5,818 bases of DNA from contig JAFAWC010000700.1 of NCBI GenBank assembly GCA_019242135.1, forward strand, positions 1 through 5,818, written 5' to 3'. Numbering within the stretch: the first letter of the stretch is position 1; every line of letters starts with the position of its first letter. Below the pieces are notes generated by a model. It had not been told where the DNA came from and did not search any database. It was given only the letters and a program-made list of their open reading frames with translations. Source of the stretch: Mycobacteriaceae bacterium (lineage in GTDB: Bacteria; Actinomycetota; Actinomycetes; Mycobacteriales; Mycobacteriaceae). Below are positions 3,640-5,818 of the stretch, piece by piece. Made by a program: the position numbers and the translations under genes.

Positions 3640-5780
3640 CGACGACCAGCAGCGCGCCGCATTCGTCGGGAGAGACGGACTACCACGCGCTGAACGCGAT
3701 GCTCAACCTGTACGACGCCGACGGCAGGATCCAGTTCGACAAGGACAGGGAAGCCGCTCACGAGTACTTTTTGCAGCACGTCAACCAGAACACGGTCTTC
3801 TTCCACGACATGGACGAGAAGCTCGACTACCTGATCCGCGAGAATTACTACGAGCGCGAGGTTCTCGACCAGTACAGCCGCAACTTCGTCAAGAGCCTGA
3901 TCGCGCGGGCGTATGCGAAGAAGTTCCGCTTCCCGACGTTTTTGGGTGCGTTCAAGTACTACACCTCCTACACGCTCAAGACGTTTGACGGCAAGCGGTA
4001 CCTCGAGCGGTTCGAGGACCGCGTCTGCATGGTGGCGCTGACGCTGGCCGCCGGCGACACCGCGCTGGCCGAAAAGCTTGTCGACGAGATCATCGACGGT
4101 CGTTTCCAGCCGGCCACCCCGACGTTCCTCAACTCAGGCAAGAAGCAGCGCGGCGAGCCCGTCAGCTGTTTTTTGCTGCGCATCGAGGACAACATGGAGT
4201 CGATCGGCCGCTCGATCAACTCGGCGCTGCAGCTGTCCAAGCGCGGCGGCGGAGTTGCACTGCTGATGAGCAACATTCGCGAGCACGGCGCGCCCATCAA
4301 GAACATCGAGAACCAGAGCTCGGGCGTGATACCCATCATGAAGCTGCTCGAGGACTCGTTTTCCTACGCCAATCAACTGGGCGCGCGGCAGGGTGCCGGC
4401 GCGGTGTACCTGCACGCCCATCACCCCGACATCTACCGCTTCCTGGACACCAAGCGCGAGAACGCGGACGAGAAGATCCGCATCAAGACGCTCTCGCTGG
4501 GCGTGGTGATCCCGGACATCACGTTCGAGCTCGCCAAACGCAACGACGACATGTACCTGTTCTCGCCCTACGACGTCGAACGGGTATACGGCATTCCGTT
4601 CGCGGACATCTCGGTCACCGAGAAGTACTACGAGATGGTGGACGACGCGCGAATCCGCAAGACGAAAATCAAGGCACGCGAGTTCTTCCAGACGCTGGCC
4701 GAGCTGCAGTTCGAGTCGGGCTATCCCTACATCATGTTCGAGGACACGGTGAACCGGGCCAACCCGATCGAAGGCAAGATCACGCACAGCAACTTGTGCT
4801 CGGAGATTCTGCAGGTCTCTACGCCGTCATATTTCAACGAGGACCTGACGTACGCCAAAGTGGGCAAGGACATTTCATGCAACCTCGGATCGCTGAACAT
4901 TGCCAAGGCGATGGATTCGCCCGACTTTGCGCAGACCATCGAGGTGGCCATCCGCGCGTTGACCGCGGTGAGCGATCACACGCACATCTGGTCGGTGCCC
5001 TCCATCGAGCAGGGCAACAACGACTCACACGCGATCGGCCTCGGACAGATGAACTTGCACGGTTATCTGGCACGCGAGCAGATCTTCTACGGCTCCGACG
5101 AGGGCGTCGACTTCACCAACATCTACTTCTACACGGTGCTGTATCACGCGTTGCGGGCGTCGAACAAGATCGCGATCGAGCGCGGTAGGCACTTCAAGGG
5201 TTTCGAGAAGTCGACGTATGCGACCGGGGAGTTCTTCGACAAGTACACCGATCAGGCGTGGGAGCCGCGGACGGCGAAAGTGCGTCAGCTTTTCGACGAT
5301 GCGGGCGTCGGCATTCCGACGCAAGACGACTGGCGGCGGCTGAAGGAGTCGGTGCACGCGCACGGCATCTACAACCAGAACCTGCAGGCGGTGCCGCCCA
5401 CCGGGTCGATCTCCTACATCAATCATTCGACATCGTCGATTCACCCGATCGTCTCGAAGATCGAGATCCGCAAGGAAGGCAAGATCGGGCGGGTTTATTA
5501 CCCCGCGCCCTACATGACCAACGACAACCTCGAGTACTACGAGGACGCTTACGAGATCGGCTACGAGAAGATCATCGACACGTATGCGGCGGCCACACAG
5601 CACGTCGACCAGGGGTTGTCGCTGACGCTGTTCTTCAAGGACACGGCGACCACCCGTGACGTCAACAAGGCGCAGATCTACGCGTGGCGCAAGGGGATCA
5701 AGACGCTGTACTACATCCGGCTGCGGCAGATGGCGCTGGAAGGCACCGAGGTCGAGGGCTGCGTCAGCTGTATGCTGTAG
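3606..5780 (+). CDS. nrdE: Class Ib ribonucleoside-diphosphate reductase, catalytic (alpha) subunit NrdE
   Basis: This 724-residue cytoplasmic enzyme reduces NDPs to dNDPs with NrdF as radical donor. The class Ib N-terminal segment (about 25-100, starting [13 protein letters not shown]) replaces the ATP cone, so there is no overall activity site. The 10-stranded barrel follows. The redox pair is C188 (VSCFLL) and C425 (SCNLGSLN). The radical-site residues are N396, C398 and E400 in NLCSE. Tyr702-Tyr703 (LYYIRLRQ) are the radical-transfer tyrosines. The tail GCVSCML carries the shuttle cysteines C719 and C722 served by NrdH. Numbering is offset by +10 from Salmonella NrdE (714 residues, from memory). 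The GTG at 3606 is preferred over the ATG at 3699, which would give a protein of M. tuberculosis-annotated length (693). It has a good ribosome site, and the later start would delete the conserved DYHALNA. The extra N-terminal 24 residues are Thr/Ser-rich and probably disordered. Confidence 0.98.
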   Translation: MPPTVTTAEPVTTTSSAPHSSGETDYHALNAMLNLYDADGRIQFDKDREAAHEYFLQHVNQNTVFFHDMDEKLDYLIRENYYEREVLDQYSRNFVKSLIARAYAKKFRFPTFLGAFKYYTSYTLKTFDGKRYLERFEDRVCMVALTLAAGDTALAEKLVDEIIDGRFQPATPTFLNSGKKQRGEPVSCFLLRIEDNMESIGRSINSALQLSKRGGGVALLMSNIREHGAPIKNIENQSSGVIPIMKLLEDSFSYANQLGARQGAGAVYLHAHHPDIYRFLDTKRENADEKIRIKTLSLGVVIPDITFELAKRNDDMYLFSPYDVERVYGIPFADISVTEKYYEMVDDARIRKTKIKAREFFQTLAELQFESGYPYIMFEDTVNRANPIEGKITHSNLCSEILQVSTPSYFNEDLTYAKVGKDISCNLGSLNIAKAMDSPDFAQTIEVAIRALTAVSDHTHIWSVPSIEQGNNDSHAIGLGQMNLHGYLAREQIFYGSDEGVDFTNIYFYTVLYHALRASNKIAIERGRHFKGFEKSTYATGEFFDKYTDQAWEPRTAKVRQLFDDAGVGIPTQDDWRRLKESVHAHGIYNQNLQAVPPTGSISYINHSTSSIHPIVSKIEIRKEGKIGRVYYPAPYMTNDNLEYYEDAYEIGYEKIIDTYAAATQHVDQGLSLTLFFKDTATTRDVNKAQIYAWRKGIKTLYYIRLRQMALEGTEVEGCVSCML

Positions 5781-5796
5781 CGCCCCGGCAACAGCT

Positions 5797-5810
5797 CACC
5801 GGTACCGGTG
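5797..5810. promoter_or_regulatory. Perfect 14-bp palindrome after nrdE (operator or weak terminator)
   Basis: CACCGGTACCGGTG is a perfect palindrome 17 bases after the nrdE stop, also readable as two ACCGGT units in tandem. CCCG (5783-5786) and CGGG (5813-5816) outside it could add further pairing. In M. tuberculosis a TetR-type gene follows nrdE, so this could be its operator. As RNA it would form only a 5-bp stem with a 4-base loop, without a U-tract. The function is open because the window ends here. Confidence 0.4.
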
Positions 5811-5818
5811 CTCGGGTC

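Noticed and set aside
4134..5603. Long minus-strand open frames opposite nrdE
   Set aside because: They are shadows of the strongly codon-biased nrdE, with low-complexity Val/Leu/Asp/Arg-rich products and no start signals.

Overview
The window is high-GC DNA with strong G/C preference at third codon positions. Its proteins and gene order match the chromosomal nrdHIE locus of a mycobacterium (Mycobacterium/Mycolicibacterium). In M. tuberculosis, from memory, the corresponding order is Rv3057c (SDR), Rv3056 (dinP/dinB2), Rv3055 (TetR), Rv3054c (FMN reductase), nrdH, nrdI, nrdE. This is a conserved core-genome region. I see no mobile element, CRISPR array, tRNA, rRNA or prophage.

Layout. Bases 1-230 (+) are the 3' end of a probable short-chain dehydrogenase. 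Its stop codon overlaps the stop of the convergent gene dinB2 (227-1270, -), a Y-family DNA polymerase IV. dinB2 is joined by a 4-bp ATGA overlap to an upstream TetR-type repressor gene (1267-1869, -), so the two form a small operon. An 87-bp divergent intergenic region separates that operon from a NAD(P)H-dependent FMN reductase gene (1957-2514, +), which is followed by a strong 13-bp-stem hairpin terminator. A 410-bp noncoding region (2515-2924) then leads into nrdH-nrdI-nrdE (2925-5780, +). It carries a pair of NrdR-box-like sites at the spacing typical of NrdR and a long leader that can fold into stable hairpins. The window ends 38 bases after nrdE, just past a perfect 14-bp palindrome.

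How the genes work together. NrdE is the class Ib ribonucleotide reductase catalytic subunit, NrdH is its dedicated redoxin, and NrdI is the flavodoxin-like activator of the dimanganese radical subunit NrdF. NrdF is not in the window; in M. tuberculosis nrdF2 lies a few genes further on. The operon supplies dNTPs and is probably repressed by NrdR at the two boxes. The neighbouring polymerase has leucine where most Y-family polymerases have an aromatic steric gate. The M. smegmatis DinB2 with this feature is known to incorporate ribonucleotides readily. A polymerase indifferent to rNTP/dNTP choice therefore sits next to the machinery that sets dNTP supply.

The least explained parts are the leader and promoter region of nrdHIE (2515-2924), the possible leaderless, autoregulated promoter of the TetR gene, and the palindrome after nrdE. 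I found no clearly new biological system.
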